Part shown: positions 6,641 to 8,416 of the stretch, piece by piece
How the letters are laid out: each line of letters begins with the position of its first letter
How positions within the stretch are numbered: the stretch's first letter is position 1
Origin: UBA1543 sp964596375
GTDB taxonomy: Bacteria; Pseudomonadota; Zetaproteobacteria; Mariprofundales; Mariprofundaceae
Assembly (NCBI GenBank): GCA_964596375.1
Contig: CAZQTO010000095.1
Location: 1 to 8,416 of the forward strand
Length of the DNA stretch: 8,416 bases
Reading direction: 5' to 3'
Position numbers and translations under genes: made by a program
Notes under the pieces: model-generated
What the model was told of the DNA's origin: nothing
Seen by the model: only the letters and a program-made list of their open reading frames with translations
The model's database searches: none

Positions 6641-7312
6641 ATGCCGGAGACGCTGCTCATGGATCGGAGAAAGCTTATTTTATTCGATTGCGATGGTACC
6701 CTGATGAACTCACATCACCATATTATCCGGGTGATGCAAATAGCCTTTGCCGAGCATGATTTGCCACAGCCGTCGGTGCCGGCTGTGTCCGAAGTTGTCG
6801 GCTTGTCACTTCCCGCCGCTGTGCAGCAGTTGTTGTCGGGTGAAGAGGCCGAGCTGACTGCAACTGTTACGGAGACCTATCGGCGTCTATACCGGGATTT
6901 ACCCGGCGATTATGCGCTGTATGCCGGGGTGCGCGAAACGCTTGATACCCTGCAAGGGCGCGGTTACTGGTTGGGGCTTGTGACCGGGAAATCCCATGCC
7001 GGCTTGCGACGTGTGTTGGCCGAGTTTGCTCTGGAGTCTTATTTTCTGGTCCTGCGCACAGCCGATCATTGCCCCTCCAAACCACACCCGGCGATGGTCC
7101 ACGAGTGCATGCGCGAAATGGGCGTTGGTGGTGCTCAAACGACGGTCATCGGTGATGCAGTGCTGGATATGCAAATGGCCTCTGCCAGCGGGGCGACAGG
7201 TCTGGGCGTTTCTTTCGGTGTTGCCGACAAGACGAGCTTGCGTAAGGCGGGCGCAACGCATGTTGTGGACCATTTTACCGAGCTTCTGGAGTACTTTCCG
7301 CACTTGCAGTAG
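6641..7312 (+). CDS. HAD-superfamily hydrolase, phosphoglycolate phosphatase-like
   Basis: This 223-residue protein is a subfamily IA HAD phosphatase, probably cytoplasmic and Mg-dependent, acting on a small phosphorylated metabolite. Motif I is FDCDGTL, with nucleophile D16 and acid/base D18. Motif II is T115 in LVTGKS, motif III is K147 in SKPHP, and motif IV is GDAVLDM with D172 and D176. An alpha-helical C1 cap lies between motifs I and II (about 25-95). The arrangement resembles Gph-like phosphatases, which remove phosphate from 2-phosphoglycolate, but substrate cannot be read from sequence in this family, so no symbol is given. The residue after GTL is followed by Asn rather than the common Asp (LMNS), and three histidines (25-27) follow. 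The AsmA-family gene starts 26 bases downstream on the same strand and may be co-transcribed. Confidence 0.9.
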   Translation: MPETLLMDRRKLILFDCDGTLMNSHHHIIRVMQIAFAEHDLPQPSVPAVSEVVGLSLPAAVQQLLSGEEAELTATVTETYRRLYRDLPGDYALYAGVRETLDTLQGRGYWLGLVTGKSHAGLRRVLAEFALESYFLVLRTADHCPSKPHPAMVHECMREMGVGGAQTTVIGDAVLDMQMASASGATGLGVSFGVADKTSLRKAGATHVVDHFTELLEYFPHLQ

Positions 7313-7338
7313 AAGCCCCCATCCTCCACGATACGGTA

Positions 7339-8416
7339 ATGAATAATTCAGCAAAGAAAACCGTTCGTTACAGCCTTATTTTTCTTGGTGTGCTGTTTAC
7401 CCTGCTGGTTGCAGCCCCCTTCTTTATTGATGCCAATCAATACAAATCATTGATTGTCGATCAGGCCGAAAAGGCCACCGGCCGACATATAGAAATCGGT
7501 CAGCTACATGCTTCGTTGTTCCCCTGGGTGGGGCTGCGCATCGAGGATGTGCATGTCGCCAACCCGAAGGGCTTTGCTGCCGGTGATCTTTTGCAGGTGA
7601 AAAGTCTGGATGTGCAGGTGGCCGTCCTGCCCTTGCTGGGGGGCAGGTATCAGATTGAACGCTTTGTCCTGGATACCCCCAAGGTGCAGCTGAATCGTGC
7701 TGCAGACGGCTTTAACAACTGGGAGGATTTGTTGCCCGCAGACGCCGCTCAGGCAGGTGATAAGGCTGCTGCAGCGTCCGCGACAGTGTCGGGGCAGGCT
7801 ACACAGCAGGTGCCGGTTACAGAGCAGCAGGCAGGTGGCGGCATTCTGGCAGCGCTTAGCGCGCAATCCCTGCACATGAATGACGGCGAGGTGCATTTCA
7901 TCGATGCGCAGAGCGGGCAGAATATTCATCTTACCGCGCTCAATGTTGAAGTGGATGATGTGCAGATGCAGCGACCGGTGGCGCTGCGCATGTCAGGCAA
8001 GCTGGGGGGCGACGAATTCTCAGTCGATGGCATGGTTGGCCCGGTGGCCGATATTGCTACGTTTGATGCGGCCCATCTGCCGATCAAGGGCCACATAACA
8101 GTGCCGGCAGCCAGCCTGAGCAATCTCAGTGAGCTAGCCTCGGAGCTTCAGGTTCTGGGCGAGGGAACACTGGGGCTGGATATACAGCTTGAACAGAGGC
8201 CCAACGGAGTGCGCGTGATGGCAGGCTCGTTGAAGTTGCATGCAGCGCATGATCTGTCGCTGGATGTAAAGGCGCAGATGCCGGATGTGAAGCGCATGCA
8301 AATTGAACAGTTGTTGGTCAGGGTGGACGGGATTGAACTGGCTGATATCAACGGCAATCTTACCGACATCACCAGTAAGCTGCGTTATCAATTGCGCGTC
8401 AACACGCCCGAGCTGA
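7339..8416 (+). CDS. AsmA-family protein, 3'-truncated by the window edge
   Basis: The frame stays open from ATG 7339 to the edge, giving 359 codons of an incomplete protein. The N-terminus has a short basic segment and one hydrophobic helix (about 14-32, LIFLGVLFTLLVAAPFFI), predicting an inner-membrane anchor with the rest in the periplasm. Next come features of the AsmA N-terminal region: DANQYKSLI, ATGRHIEIG, LHASLFPWVGLRIEDVHVAN, and VAVLPLLGGRYQIERFVLDTP. AsmA-family proteins are linked to outer-membrane assembly and phospholipid transport between membranes; that role is family knowledge. Residues about 135-168 form an Ala/Gln/Gly-rich stretch that looks like a flexible linker before the next beta-rich repeat. 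No strong ribosome binding site precedes the start, and the HAD gene ends 26 bases upstream, so translation may depend on that gene. Which family member this is cannot be decided without the C-terminus. Confidence 0.88.
   Translation, partial: MNNSAKKTVRYSLIFLGVLFTLLVAAPFFIDANQYKSLIVDQAEKATGRHIEIGQLHASLFPWVGLRIEDVHVANPKGFAAGDLLQVKSLDVQVAVLPLLGGRYQIERFVLDTPKVQLNRAADGFNNWEDLLPADAAQAGDKAAAASATVSGQATQQVPVTEQQAGGGILAALSAQSLHMNDGEVHFIDAQSGQNIHLTALNVEVDDVQMQRPVALRMSGKLGGDEFSVDGMVGPVADIATFDAAHLPIKGHITVPAASLSNLSELASELQVLGEGTLGLDIQLEQRPNGVRVMAGSLKLHAAHDLSLDVKAQMPDVKRMQIEQLLVRVDGIELADINGNLTDITSKLRYQLRVNTPEL

Noticed and set aside
6439..6759. Plus-strand open frame of 106 codons across the divergent intergenic region
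   Set aside because: It overlaps the start of both flanking genes, has no ribosome binding site, and the translation looks like noncoding A+T-rich sequence.

Overview
The window looks like chromosome of a Gram-negative (LPS-bearing) proteobacterium. It carries the leuS-lptE-holA gene order familiar from proteobacteria, a lipoprotein of the LPS export machinery and an AsmA-type inner-membrane protein. Gene style and moderate-to-high G+C in the housekeeping genes would fit a lineage such as the Zetaproteobacteria (for example Mariprofundus), but this is a guess from overall impression; no search could be run.

Left block, plus strand, 1-4980: the 3' six-sevenths of leuS (leucyl-tRNA synthetase), lptE (LPS-assembly lipoprotein), holA (DNA polymerase III delta subunit) and bioA (the DAPA aminotransferase of biotin synthesis). 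leuS/lptE overlap by ATGA, holA/bioA overlap by GTGA, and only 19 bases separate lptE from holA, so the four are probably one transcript with coupled translation. The notable part is bioA in the last position.

Middle block, minus strand, 5034-6440: a tRNA-Ala gene (anticodon CGC, G3:U70 wobble pair, encoded CCA) lies convergent to bioA. Upstream of it on the same strand is a two-domain REC-EAL response regulator with an apparently intact cyclic-di-GMP phosphodiesterase site. This gene is visibly more A+T-rich than its neighbours.

A 200-base divergent intergenic region (6441-6640) holds the start signals of the REC-EAL gene (minus) and of the next gene (plus), with a perfect 12-base palindrome and an imperfect inverted repeat.

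Right block, plus strand, 6641-8416: a HAD-superfamily phosphatase resembling phosphoglycolate phosphatase, then 26 bases later the N-terminal part of an AsmA-family protein that runs off the window. 

The genes are mostly ordinary housekeeping functions (translation, envelope biogenesis, replication, biotin synthesis) plus one signalling protein. I saw no CRISPR array, insertion sequence, phage gene or toxin-antitoxin pair, and nothing that amounts to an undescribed system. The points worth a second look are operon context, regulatory dyads and composition.
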